Shown: positions 52,621 through 59,399 of the stretch, piece after piece
Numbering within the stretch: the first letter of the stretch is position 1
Layout: each line of letters begins with the position of its first letter
Assembly (NCBI RefSeq): GCF_000214355.1
Contig: NC_015577.1
Coordinates: 1,816,453-1,880,452 of the forward strand
Direction: 5' to 3'
Origin: Leadbettera azotonutricia ZAS-9
GTDB taxonomy: Bacteria; Spirochaetota; Spirochaetia; Treponematales; Breznakiellaceae
Length of the DNA: 64,000 nt
The notes under the pieces: model-generated
Told to the model about the DNA's origin: nothing
What the model saw: the letters and a program-made list of their open reading frames with translations, nothing else
Databases searched by the model: none
Program-made: the position numbers and the translations under genes

Positions 52621-52649
52621 ATCTTATTGCATTATGCTGGCATTGTAAA
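52621..52649 (-). promoter_or_regulatory. Promoter of maf placed for a leaderless transcript
   Basis: On the minus strand TTTACA (52649-52644), 17 bases, TAAGAT (52626-52621), then AACCCTC and the maf ATG. The expected transcription start is at or beside the A of the ATG. Confidence 0.5.
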
Positions 52650-52765
52650 GAAAACTATATGAGAGATACCTGAGGCGTATATTGGAAAATCAGGTAATTC
52701 GTTATCCTATATAGATTTACGCATGGAAAAACACGCCATGCTTACATAGTGCCTACAAATTTTAT

Positions 52766-52972
52766 CTATCTGACACTGCGGCCTTTGGAAAGTCTGGGGC
52801 TTGCAGCCTCGGCGGCGACACGTGGGGCGCGGACTGTAGGAGTGTCGGACGCAGATACAAGGCAATCCTTGTCAAACTCTTTCATTTCGGCAGTGCTTAT
52901 AATGCCGTCCTTAAAAAAGTCTAGGGCTTCTTCGTGGATATGTTTTAAAGCAGGGCTTTTGTACTTTTTCAT
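52766..52972 (-). CDS. Small protein, possibly truncated antitoxin-like regulator
   Basis: 68 residues, with GGAG upstream of the ATG. MKKYKSPALKHIHEEALDFF and KDGIISTAEMKEFDKDCLV resemble the N-terminal helices of small antitoxin-type regulators that normally continue into a helix-turn-helix. Here the sequence instead ends in an alanine- and arginine-rich tail (RVAAEAASPRLSKGRSVR). It is likely truncated or divergent. It is the last gene of the Xre/PIN cassette and the leftmost gene of the accessory region. Confidence 0.5.
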   Translation of the reverse strand: MKKYKSPALKHIHEEALDFFKDGIISTAEMKEFDKDCLVSASDTPTVRAPRVAAEAASPRLSKGRSVR

Positions 52973-53036
52973 TTGTCTATCTCCTCTATGCGGCTCTCTT
53001 GCATAAAGGCCTTTAAATCCTCATTTTGTCCGGCTA

Positions 53037-53315
53037 TTAAAGAACCGCTTCCTTTGTTCTGGATTGAACAGTCCGGGGTCGCAGCTTGCCGCCATCGGGA
53101 AAACTTACAAGGAGCGGATCTGCTCCGATACTTGACAGAACATCACGCGCCTTGTTGTTGAGATAGTCGCATCTTTCCTGGACTGTCATTCCCGCCGTTT
53201 CATCTTGGAGCTTGAGCCGGGCAGCGTGAATTTCTCTTATAAGTATATCATCACATCCGGGATCATTGAGAATCCGGGGATCAGTCATATAATCCTGTAT
53301 CGTCTTCACTTTCAA
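53037..53315 (-). CDS. Small partner of PIN-domain gene (putative antitoxin)
   Basis: 92 residues. MKVKTIQDYMTDPRILNDPG, then IREIHAARLKLQDETAGMTV and ERCDYLNNKARDVLSSIG. I read this as the helical partner often found next to PIN genes of this type. It overlaps the PIN gene by 35 bases, showing translational coupling. The antitoxin role is an inference from position and size. Confidence 0.6.
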   Translation of the reverse strand: MKVKTIQDYMTDPRILNDPGCDDILIREIHAARLKLQDETAGMTVQERCDYLNNKARDVLSSIGADPLLVSFPDGGKLRPRTVQSRTKEAVL

Positions 53316-53790
53316 TTACCTCCACTGGTTTGTATATGCCTATACCCTTAAGCCCTTCCCTGGCATTTACCAGCCGGACCCGTTCGATAGTCCAGGGCCG
53401 GGCAATATGCCCAAAATTAAGGCTTACTATAAAGTCTAAGCCATTGACCGCCGTAATGGCAATATGGAAAGCGTCAACTGTACTGGAAACCGGGACCGCT
53501 TTCTCCTGGATATACAGGGCCGCCAGCCGTTCCACATCCGGGGTAACCGCAAGATTTTTCACTCCATAATCAGTAATAAGCCGCAACATATTTTCCCGTT
53601 TCTCTGGATCCGCATTGTCGTCTATTTCAGCTGTTGTATAAATGGACGTATAGGGTTCAAATTTCCCCGCCTTTATCATATCAAAGACTTGCCGGGTCTG
53701 GGCTTTCAGTTCCTGGTAATGCGGATCTTCCCGCGTTTCATAGTAGAAGCTGAACATGGTAGTTTCAAGATAAATTTTTGGCTGGCTCAT
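53281..53790 (-). CDS. PIN domain nuclease (VapC-like toxin candidate)
   Basis: 169 residues. The PIN fold begins KIYLETTMFSFYYE, where Glu stands in the position of the first acidic ligand. YTSIYTTAEIDD is the second acidic region, and VSSTVDAFHIAITAVNGLDF is the third, with D and H-type residues. FIVSLNFGHIARPW closes the domain. It would cleave RNA. It overlaps the Xre gene by four bases and the downstream partner by 35. Confidence 0.72.
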   Translation of the reverse strand: MSQPKIYLETTMFSFYYETREDPHYQELKAQTRQVFDMIKAGKFEPYTSIYTTAEIDDNADPEKRENMLRLITDYGVKNLAVTPDVERLAALYIQEKAVPVSSTVDAFHIAITAVNGLDFIVSLNFGHIARPWTIERVRLVNAREGLKGIGIYKPVEVIESEDDTGLYD

Positions 53791-54002
53791 ATCTCCTCCC
53801 CGGTGTCGGTCAGCTTGAACGTCCCTTCAAAGGTACAGCCCAGAACGTTGGCGATCTTTTGTAGATCCTTGTCTGTAAAGTTATCCCGTTTCATACGGTT
53901 ATATAAATTCGTAGTACTCATCCCCAGTCGCCGGGCAAGCTCAGCCTCTGAAATATTCCCTCGCTTTACCAGCAAGATACGGATTTTTTCAACCATTCCC
54001 AT
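53787..54002 (-). CDS. Xre-family helix-turn-helix regulator
   Basis: 71 residues. The HTH is ISEAELARRLGMSTTNLYNR with DKDLQKIANVLGCTFEGTFK after it, a Cro/CI-type domain. It is the first gene of the minus-strand cassette and faces the plus-strand phage-like genes across a divergent promoter region. GGAG precedes the ATG. It is the likely repressor of both promoters, by position. Confidence 0.8.
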   Translation of the reverse strand: MGMVEKIRILLVKRGNISEAELARRLGMSTTNLYNRMKRDNFTDKDLQKIANVLGCTFEGTFKLTDTGEEI

Positions 54003-54021
54003 ATTTGATTCTCCTCTCTTT

Positions 54022-54123
54022 AATATACCTTATTAGTTATATATTGGCAATAAAAGTTACAAAAAAATACAAAAAAGTGATATTTTCTCTTGACATACTC
54101 ACGTATAAGTTATATATTATAAC
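54022..54123. promoter_or_regulatory. Divergent promoter pair with shared operator-like sequence
   Basis: Rightward: TTGACA (54090-54095), 17 bases, TATATT (54113-54118). Leftward, on the minus strand: TTGCCA (54050-54045), 17 bases, TATATT (54027-54022). The 11-mer AGTTATATATT occurs at 54035-54045, in and at the edge of the leftward spacer, and at 54108-54118, over the rightward -10. The second copy is part of GTTATATATTATAAC (54109-54123), an inverted repeat with 6-base arms. One regulator, probably the adjacent Xre protein, could act on both. Confidence 0.6.
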
Positions 54124-54152
54124 TATAAGATGGATTAAGGGAGGCCGAAACC

Positions 54153-54512
54153 ATGACGGCAAAACAGGCGATTAAGGCCCGATGCAAGGATTGTTCAGGA
54201 AATACCTGTGAGTTTTCTAACTGCGTCCTCAAGGGCTTAGCAAAATCTAAGGGGAAGGTCAAAGGATCAGTAATTCTGGCTTATTGCAGGTGGTGCCTAC
54301 ATGGCCATTCTTTTCAGACCTGCAGTTCTCCCGATTGCGGTATTTACCAGTACCTGACATCAGCCATAGAAGCCTCACTGTTGAAAAAAACAGGGGGTAC
54401 AGAGGGGGGTAAAACGATCTTCCCCTTAAAACCGTACTTAGACACCCCTAAGCCGGGGAACCCCTCCAAAACCGCATTTTTTGAAGGAGGAAGCAATGGA
54501 ACTGGACAATGA
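54153..54512 (+). CDS. Cysteine-rich small phage-type protein
   Basis: 119 residues with ten cysteines in the first 65 or so: CKDCSG, CEFSNC, CRWCLHGHSFQTC and SSPDCGIYQYL. This resembles short zinc-finger phage proteins that begin with AIKAxCxDC. The C-terminal half is basic and low in structure. It has GGGAGG upstream and is the first gene behind the rightward promoter. Possible RNA- or DNA-binding early protein; function unknown. Confidence 0.65.
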   Translation: MTAKQAIKARCKDCSGNTCEFSNCVLKGLAKSKGKVKGSVILAYCRWCLHGHSFQTCSSPDCGIYQYLTSAIEASLLKKTGGTEGGKTIFPLKPYLDTPKPGNPSKTAFFEGGSNGTGQ

Positions 54513-54684
54513 GGAAGACATGCCCCGCATCGGGAACAGGAGCGACGCACTGGATCTGCTGGACGTGATGATTGAAAAGATGGAGGCCATTGATACCGAA
54601 GGGCCCCGGAGCATAAAGGGCCTGGGTTACTTCCGGCCTCGGCTTAAAGCCCTCAAGGACGCCATAGAGCGGGAAATCATTTAG
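54496..54684 (+). CDS. Small early protein of unknown function
   Basis: 62 residues from ATG 54496, preceded by GAAGGAGGAAGCA. The sequence is acidic and helical: RSDALDLLDVMIEKMEAIDT and FRPRLKALKDAIEREII. It overlaps the cysteine-rich gene by 17 bases and precedes the leader peptide and attenuator-like hairpin. No family is recognised. Confidence 0.55.
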   Translation: MELDNEEDMPRIGNRSDALDLLDVMIEKMEAIDTEGPRSIKGLGYFRPRLKALKDAIEREII

Positions 54685-54698
54685 CAGGGGGCTTGGGT

Positions 54699-54728
54699 AT
54701 GGCTAGCGGCGAAGACTGCCGGAGATAA
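54699..54728 (+). CDS. Candidate nine-residue leader peptide
   Basis: ATG 54699 opens MASGEDCRR and stops at TAA 54726-54728, twelve bases before a long hairpin with a T6 tail. CAGGGGGCTT precedes it at a plausible distance. The size and place are those of an attenuation leader peptide; chance occurrence cannot be excluded. Confidence 0.3.
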   Translation: MASGEDCRR

Positions 54729-54739
54729 ATAGGGGATCC

Positions 54740-54795
54740 GGGAAGGATCGGCTTCCTCATGCTGGGAAGCAGCATGGGCCGTCCTTCCCTTTTTT
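54740..54795 (+). terminator. Long hairpin with T6 tail inside the early operon
   Basis: Outer stem GGGAAGGA (54740-54747) with TCCTTCCC (54782-54789); inner pairs GGC/GCC (54750-54752, 54778-54780); apical stem CATGCTG/CAGCATG (54758-54764, 54770-54776) around GGAAG. TTTTTT follows at 54790-54795. A strong intrinsic terminator or attenuator between the first two small genes and the rest. Confidence 0.75.
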
Positions 54796-54865
54796 CCTGG
54801 GGCCGTATGGCTTTCAGGTTATTAACTAACCCAGCCGGGGGGAAGTCCGGCAAAGGTGGAAAGGT

Positions 54866-55165
54866 ATGGATGCGTCAGATTATGAGGCTAATGTGGACGG
54901 TTTGATTTTCTGGCCGGAGGATGATCTCCGGGCGGCCTTCGATGCGGTGGCAACGGAAACAATAGAGCATGGGGAATTGTTCGCACTGAAGGCATTCAAT
55001 TTAAGGATGAAGTATTACCTGAATACTTCTTCCGATGTGTGCCATGACATTACTTATGAAGGAGTAGCGGCCCATTATGAAAAATCTATTCTTGAAAGCG
55101 GCCTTGTCAAATTACGCTGCGGTGCATGCCCGGTTCCCGGATGCCCTTATGGGGGTGCAAAATGA
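54866..55165 (+). CDS. Accessory-element protein with F[WY]P N-terminal motif
   Basis: 99 residues. VDGLIFWPEDDLRAAFDAVA resembles the start of the gene at 55457 (INALAFYPAEQVESAFKKMK), so the two are likely paralogues in their first 50 residues. The C-terminus has a small cysteine cluster, CGACPVPGCPYGG. GGAAAGG lies directly upstream of the ATG. It overlaps the next gene by four bases. Function unknown. Confidence 0.6.
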   Translation: MDASDYEANVDGLIFWPEDDLRAAFDAVATETIEHGELFALKAFNLRMKYYLNTSSDVCHDITYEGVAAHYEKSILESGLVKLRCGACPVPGCPYGGAK

Positions 55166-55467
55166 CAGATCGGTTGATAAAGCTATTTAAAGCTCGGGGA
55201 AAAATGGACGATTACCCAAAGGAATATACCCTTGACTATGCGGAGGATCTGGCTTGGTGTGCCTCCGGGGTTCGGGCTATCGCTCGCGCTATGTGGTGGT
55301 ACGGTGAATATAAAAACAAAGATGATCCAGACTATGAAGAAGATGTGTCGGCGTTGCTCGCCGTTATCGATTTATTAACCGAACCTATAGAGCGCCTTCT
55401 TTTCAGCGGAATGCCCGTGATAGACCCAAAGGAAAAAGAATGTACAGGGGGGCAAAATGAAAGATGA
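55162..55467 (+). CDS. Small accessory-element protein of unknown function
   Basis: 101 residues from ATG 55162, which overlaps the preceding stop as ATGA; an earlier in-frame start at 55126 lies within the upstream gene. The product is helical and acidic: YTLDYAEDLAWCASGVRAIA and YEEDVSALLAVIDLLTEPIE. It overlaps the next gene by 11 bases. It may be a regulator or structural accessory protein; no family is recognised. Confidence 0.55.
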   Translation: MTDRLIKLFKARGKMDDYPKEYTLDYAEDLAWCASGVRAIARAMWWYGEYKNKDDPDYEEDVSALLAVIDLLTEPIERLLFSGMPVIDPKEKECTGGQNER

Positions 55468-55879
55468 TATTAATGCCCTTGCCTTCTATCCAGCGGAACA
55501 GGTTGAATCGGCTTTCAAAAAGATGAAAAACGCCATTGGTACTGAAAAGGAAGCGGCAGCCTTCGCGCAGTTTGCCCGGCAGATGATGCGGCTCTATGAC
55601 GAAGGTTCCCAGTATACGGTGTTGGAATCCCCTGAAAACACCCGGCGGAAAATTCTGGATGTTTGCTTTGAACTTGGCAGTATTCACGCCCGTTTGATAA
55701 AGGACATAGATTTCATTCTTGGCATAGGCCATAGGTATGATGATAAATTCGATGCCCTTGGCGGAGCTTGGGATGAAAGGGAAGCGTACCGTACAGGGGC
55801 AACGCCGGAAGAAGTAAGGCGAAAAGATAGGGAAGAAAACAGGCTGTCCTATTTTGCTCACCCGGAGGCGAAAGAATGA
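55457..55879 (+). CDS. Accessory-element protein, paralogue of the 54866 gene in its N-terminus
   Basis: 140 residues. The motif FYPAEQVESAFKK and the following helix EKEAAAFAQFARQMMRLY align with the same region of the gene at 54866. A helical C-terminal half (DVCFELGSIHARLIKDIDFI) and a charged tail follow. It overlaps both neighbours (11 and 4 bases). The duplication within one short operon suggests subunits of one complex; function unknown. Confidence 0.58.
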   Translation: MKDDINALAFYPAEQVESAFKKMKNAIGTEKEAAAFAQFARQMMRLYDEGSQYTVLESPENTRRKILDVCFELGSIHARLIKDIDFILGIGHRYDDKFDALGGAWDEREAYRTGATPEEVRRKDREENRLSYFAHPEAKE

Positions 55880-56160
55880 AAGTACCTAAACAGAAAAGGA
55901 TCCCCGTCAATGTTTCTCTGCCGGTGGATTTTTACGAACATCTGGAAAGTCTATGGCGCGACAGGTGGAACCGGGGCCATACCATGTTGAGGTTCCGGGA
56001 ATTTGTCGCGGAGATGATCGGCGTGGGTTTCCAGGTGTGGGAAGAAAGGAACATACCCCGGCAAGAGGAAGCCGCAGAAGCGGAGGAAGATCGCACAAAT
56101 CCTGCGGATGATTGGGAATTTGACGGCACGGAAAGTGAAAGGGTGTTAAGATATCGATAA
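55876..56160 (+). CDS. Small protein, possibly ribbon-helix-helix DNA-binding
   Basis: 94 residues. RIPVNVSLPVDFYEHLESLW is a strand followed by a helix, as in ribbon-helix-helix or CopG-like proteins, and FREFVAEMIGVGFQVWEE makes the second helix. The C-terminus is acidic. It overlaps the preceding gene by four bases. A DNA-binding role is suggested by this pattern only. Confidence 0.5.
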   Translation: MKVPKQKRIPVNVSLPVDFYEHLESLWRDRWNRGHTMLRFREFVAEMIGVGFQVWEERNIPRQEEAAEAEEDRTNPADDWEFDGTESERVLRYR

Positions 56161-56206
56161 CGTCTGGGCAGACAGCTCCGGCGCAAGAATACAAGGAGAC
56201 ACTCAA

Positions 56207-56398
56207 ATGACAGAAAAAGTAACAGCTGTAGTTGATGAATGGCTTACGCCAGAAGAATTTTGCGAACGCATCAAGATACCTATGGTAACACTCAAATACT
56301 GGATAAAGCATAACCAGATAAAATACCGACGCTGGGGGCAGCGCATTTATCGTATCCCGGCATGCGAATTAATGCTGGCAAAGGATGCGGTCGAATAA
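56207..56398 (+). CDS. Excisionase-like helix-turn-helix protein
   Basis: 63 residues. WLTPEEFCERIKIPMVTLKY and the basic WIKHNQIKYRRWGQRIYRIP form the MerR-like winged helix of phage excisionases. AAGGAG precedes the ATG. As the last gene of the plus-strand run it would guide excision by an integrase, which is not in the window, or regulate transcription. It is preceded by a small hairpin (GTCTG-GG-CAGAC). Confidence 0.72.
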   Translation: MTEKVTAVVDEWLTPEEFCERIKIPMVTLKYWIKHNQIKYRRWGQRIYRIPACELMLAKDAVE

Positions 56399-56400
56399 AA

Positions 56401-56426
56401 CCCGGAATAATCGGGAAAGGCTTTTT
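56401..56426 (+). terminator. Short hairpin and T5 after the excisionase-like gene
   Basis: CCCG, seven-base loop, CGGG at 56401-56415, then AAAGGC and TTTTT. It is a modest terminator for the plus-strand run. Confidence 0.45.
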
Positions 56427-56429
56427 ATT

Positions 56430-56451
56430 GCCCTATAGCGGCCCTATAGCG
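56430..56451 (+). repeat. Two tandem copies of an 11-mer
   Basis: GCCCTATAGCG occurs twice without a gap, at 56430-56440 and 56441-56451, in the convergent intergenic region. It could be a protein-binding site, an iteron-like sequence or an attachment-site part. Confidence 0.6.
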
Positions 56452-56532
56452 CGTCAGTTTAGGGTTATTGGTAAAATGATATGCTTTACCTGTTAAACGC
56501 AATGGCGGCCTTCTGTGCGTGTTTTTGTATTT

Positions 56533-56569
56533 AAAAATACCCTGCCACAAAAGAAGTTAAGCGGCAGGG
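56533..56569 (-). terminator. Terminator-like hairpin at the end of the late minus-strand operon
   Basis: On the minus strand CCCTGCC, a 16-base loop, GGCAGGG and TATTTTT. It would end transcripts coming from the tape-measure side. A second GC-rich inverted element (TGCCG and CGGCA) lies next to it at 56571-56595. Confidence 0.5.
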
Positions 56570-56615
56570 GTGCCGGAATAATGCCCGGCGGCATCACGGT
56601 ATAAAATGGACAAAA

Positions 56616-56825
56616 TTAGAGAGCTGCAATAAATTCCTGAATATCCGCCATAAGGCTGTCGGTCTTTTCAATAATTGCTTTCTTTTTATCCTCCGGCCCC
56701 TCGGCCACTTTTAAAAAGTTATTGAACTGGCTTAAAGCTTCAACGCCCTTTTCAAGAACAAGCAGGGTATTATATTTCATACCCTTCTCAGATTTTTTCA
56801 AAAGCTTCTTAATAATTCTTCCCAT
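56616..56825 (-). CDS. Small protein at the end of the late operon
   Basis: 69 residues; GGGAGGAC precedes the ATG. The start is very basic (MGRIIKKLLKKSEKGMKYN), then a helix-rich body (VEALSQFNNFLKVAEGPEDK and SLMADIQEFIAAL). It might be a small holin-independent structural or chaperone protein, but nothing identifies it. It starts 30 bases after the tape-measure stop. Confidence 0.5.
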   Translation of the reverse strand: MGRIIKKLLKKSEKGMKYNTLLVLEKGVEALSQFNNFLKVAEGPEDKKKAIIEKTDSLMADIQEFIAAL

Positions 56826-56855
56826 TCTTCTGTCCTCCCATATAAATTATAATCA

Positions 56856-59396
56856 TCATAAATTATCTGCCAATCGAAGAGTGTGTAATTCCCCTCTCCG
56901 TGCAAGGCGGTTTATTGCCTGTGCTAATATTTGACCATCAAAAACTAGATTAAAAGTCTGTGGGCCTTCATTTCCTGTTTGCCCGGCAGGGGTTATGTCA
57001 ACTCGCTCATTACGATTTACACGTAAAAGACCTCCATCCACGCGGGGGGAATTGTAGTCTGCCATGAAGCTGCCGCCTGTTTCGGCTGACATCTTGGGTA
57101 TAGGCGTTGCTATTATCTTTCCCACATTGGCAATGCCCATGGCAATAGTGGCGGCAAGATTTACCGCTCCCCATGGGAAACCGCCCCCCTGCGCGAAGGC
57201 CTTGCTTGCGGCCAGGTAAGTTTGGACAGTTGCCTCGGCCACCGATAATGATTTTTGCGCTATCGCGGCAGATTGCGCCCTTCTGTTTGCTTCGTCGATA
57301 AGCCTTTGGCGCGCGCTTTGCAGATCGGCCTCGATCTCTTTTTTCCGCTCGGCGGTTGTACTTTCGCTCCCAAGCTCTACTGCATATTTTGCCTCAAGAT
57401 TCGCTATTTCTTTAACAAGGTTATTTTTCTGCACCTGTAAAGATAGCTCCGCAAAACCAGAAATCGCGTTTAGAGAATTTATTATGCCTGCCTGCATAAT
57501 TGCGGCTTTGGCGGCCTCAAAACGCTGCTTTTCTGCCAATATCGCGTCGTCGGAAGCCTTTATCAGTGCCTGTTTCTCATCTTCTTCAAGTTTCATTTGA
57601 TTCAATAACAGTTCCCGCTGTTCCTGAACATAGGCTATCCGCTCTTCGCCTTTTTTGCCTTCAGCGTCTGTACGGGCTTTCAAGAATTGCTGGAATTGCG
57701 CTATCTGCTCTTCCTGGATCTGTTTTTCAGTTTGCGGGACAGATGATAGGAGGGCAGTCAAATGGCTTTTTAAGTCATTCGCTATTTTTTTCTGTTCTTC
57801 TGCGGCAGCCTTAGCATCGGCAATTTCTTTGGCCTTTGCAGCTTTTGCTTTTTTGGCCTGTTCCTCTGCGAAGTTTATTTCGCTTAGTTTTATCTGCTCT
57901 GCGTAGAGTTCTTTGGCGGCGGCAATGGCGGAATTTTTTGTTTTTATGTCCGCATCACTCGCATTGATGCTGGCTATCTCCCGGGCAAGCTGTAATTCAA
58001 GAAGCTGTTTTTCGTCGTTTTCTATTTCATCATTCTTCAGGTGAAGCTCTTCAAGGCTTTCAGTATATTTTTTAGTCTGGATCATGAGACTGTCATTTGC
58101 AGCTTTCTGGGCTGTTTCAATCCTTCTTATGCGGGCCTCTTCGGCGGCGGCGGCATCTGCCGCATCCTTTTTTATTTTCGCAACCAGGGCAGCGGAATCT
58201 ACATAATCCACAACCTCATTATTATTGCCGAGCTGCTTTCCTATTGTCGCCAGAATAGCATTTGCCTGATCCCGGTAGTTTTCAGCATCTTTTAAAGCAC
58301 CCTTATATCTCCCTAATTGTGCTGCTCTGGAACCTGTCCATGTCTCATTGTTTGCAACTGCATTTTTTACGCTTTCAGATACACCATCTATATAGGCTTG
58401 TTCTTTCTTTAGTTTTTCTAACCATTGGGAAGAAGCATCCATAGCCTTTTGCTCATTAAGTGCCCTAATAGCCGCCGCGGCGGCATCCGTCGTTGTCGCA
58501 TTTGCTTCAAGGTGTCCATTTAATTCAGGATAAAGGGATATAAGGTTTCTTGTAGTTTCTTCGTCCAGGGCTTTTCCGGGGTTCAAGGTTGCATAGCTGT
58601 CAATAAGGCCATCGGCTTTTGATTTTGTATCCGCAAGGTTAACTGCTAGGGCCTCGCCTGCGTGGGCCTGCTTCTCGGACATGACAACAATAGCCCCAAT
58701 GCCTGCAGCAAGGGCCGTCACTGCCAGAGCTGCTGCCCCGGCGGGGCCTGCAATGGCGGTTGTCATAGCCTTTATTGCAAGGGACATCTTTTGCACTGCT
58801 TCGGCGCCTTTTGATACTGTAACAAAAGTAGCAAGGGCGGCGGCAGCAGCTGCCAGTGCAACCCCGGCAATCTTAAGTTTTCCTTCCCAGTCATCTATCC
58901 CGGCTATGAACTCGGCAACACCAGTCAGCCCATCTGTCATGGCAGGCATTAATGCCGATGAAAGTTCATTGCGTACACCCTCAAGAGAAGCTTTAAGCCG
59001 GGCCTGTGCGTCCAGGTATTCTTCTGATTGTTTTGCAGCCTGATTGCTTATAATTCCATAATGCTCTGCTTCTTCCCTGAGGGCTTTTATCCCATCGGTA
59101 CCAGCGTCTGCCATGAGGATAAGCTGCTGTCCTGACTTACCAAACGCTTCTTGTGCAAGCTGCGCCCTGGGGAACTCGTCAGGGGCTTTATTTATTGCAT
59201 CGAGGAGCAGGGTAAAGGCATCCTCGGTTCCGTTTGCGGATTGCAGAGAGGCTAAAAGGGCTTTGTTGTTCTCAGTTAAATATTTTGAAAATGTCCCTGT
59301 TCCGTTTTTAATATTACCCATCGAGCTGTTAAGCTTCTGAAGGCTTGATTTGAGCGTATCGCTTGATACCCCTGTCATTTTAGCGGCGTATGCCAT
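56856..59396 (-). CDS. Phage tail tape-measure protein, main part after an in-frame stop
   Basis: 846 residues read from ATG 59396, six bases beyond the TAA that ends the upstream part in the same frame. MAYAAKMTGVSSDTLKSSLQ and AQEAFGKSGQQLILMADAGT are the TP901-type tape-measure core. Hydrophobic helices lie near residues 170-240 (AGVALAAAAAALATFVTVSK). A long coiled coil follows (about 420-690), and the C-terminus has the glycine-rich MSAETGGSFMADYNSPRVDG. It sets tail length and holds tail chaperones during assembly. No good ribosome-binding site precedes the ATG. Confidence 0.8.
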   Translation of the reverse strand: MAYAAKMTGVSSDTLKSSLQKLNSSMGNIKNGTGTFSKYLTENNKALLASLQSANGTEDAFTLLLDAINKAPDEFPRAQLAQEAFGKSGQQLILMADAGTDGIKALREEAEHYGIISNQAAKQSEEYLDAQARLKASLEGVRNELSSALMPAMTDGLTGVAEFIAGIDDWEGKLKIAGVALAAAAAALATFVTVSKGAEAVQKMSLAIKAMTTAIAGPAGAAALAVTALAAGIGAIVVMSEKQAHAGEALAVNLADTKSKADGLIDSYATLNPGKALDEETTRNLISLYPELNGHLEANATTTDAAAAAIRALNEQKAMDASSQWLEKLKKEQAYIDGVSESVKNAVANNETWTGSRAAQLGRYKGALKDAENYRDQANAILATIGKQLGNNNEVVDYVDSAALVAKIKKDAADAAAAEEARIRRIETAQKAANDSLMIQTKKYTESLEELHLKNDEIENDEKQLLELQLAREIASINASDADIKTKNSAIAAAKELYAEQIKLSEINFAEEQAKKAKAAKAKEIADAKAAAEEQKKIANDLKSHLTALLSSVPQTEKQIQEEQIAQFQQFLKARTDAEGKKGEERIAYVQEQRELLLNQMKLEEDEKQALIKASDDAILAEKQRFEAAKAAIMQAGIINSLNAISGFAELSLQVQKNNLVKEIANLEAKYAVELGSESTTAERKKEIEADLQSARQRLIDEANRRAQSAAIAQKSLSVAEATVQTYLAASKAFAQGGGFPWGAVNLAATIAMGIANVGKIIATPIPKMSAETGGSFMADYNSPRVDGGLLRVNRNERVDITPAGQTGNEGPQTFNLVFDGQILAQAINRLARRGELHTLRLADNL

Positions 59397-59399
59397 GGT

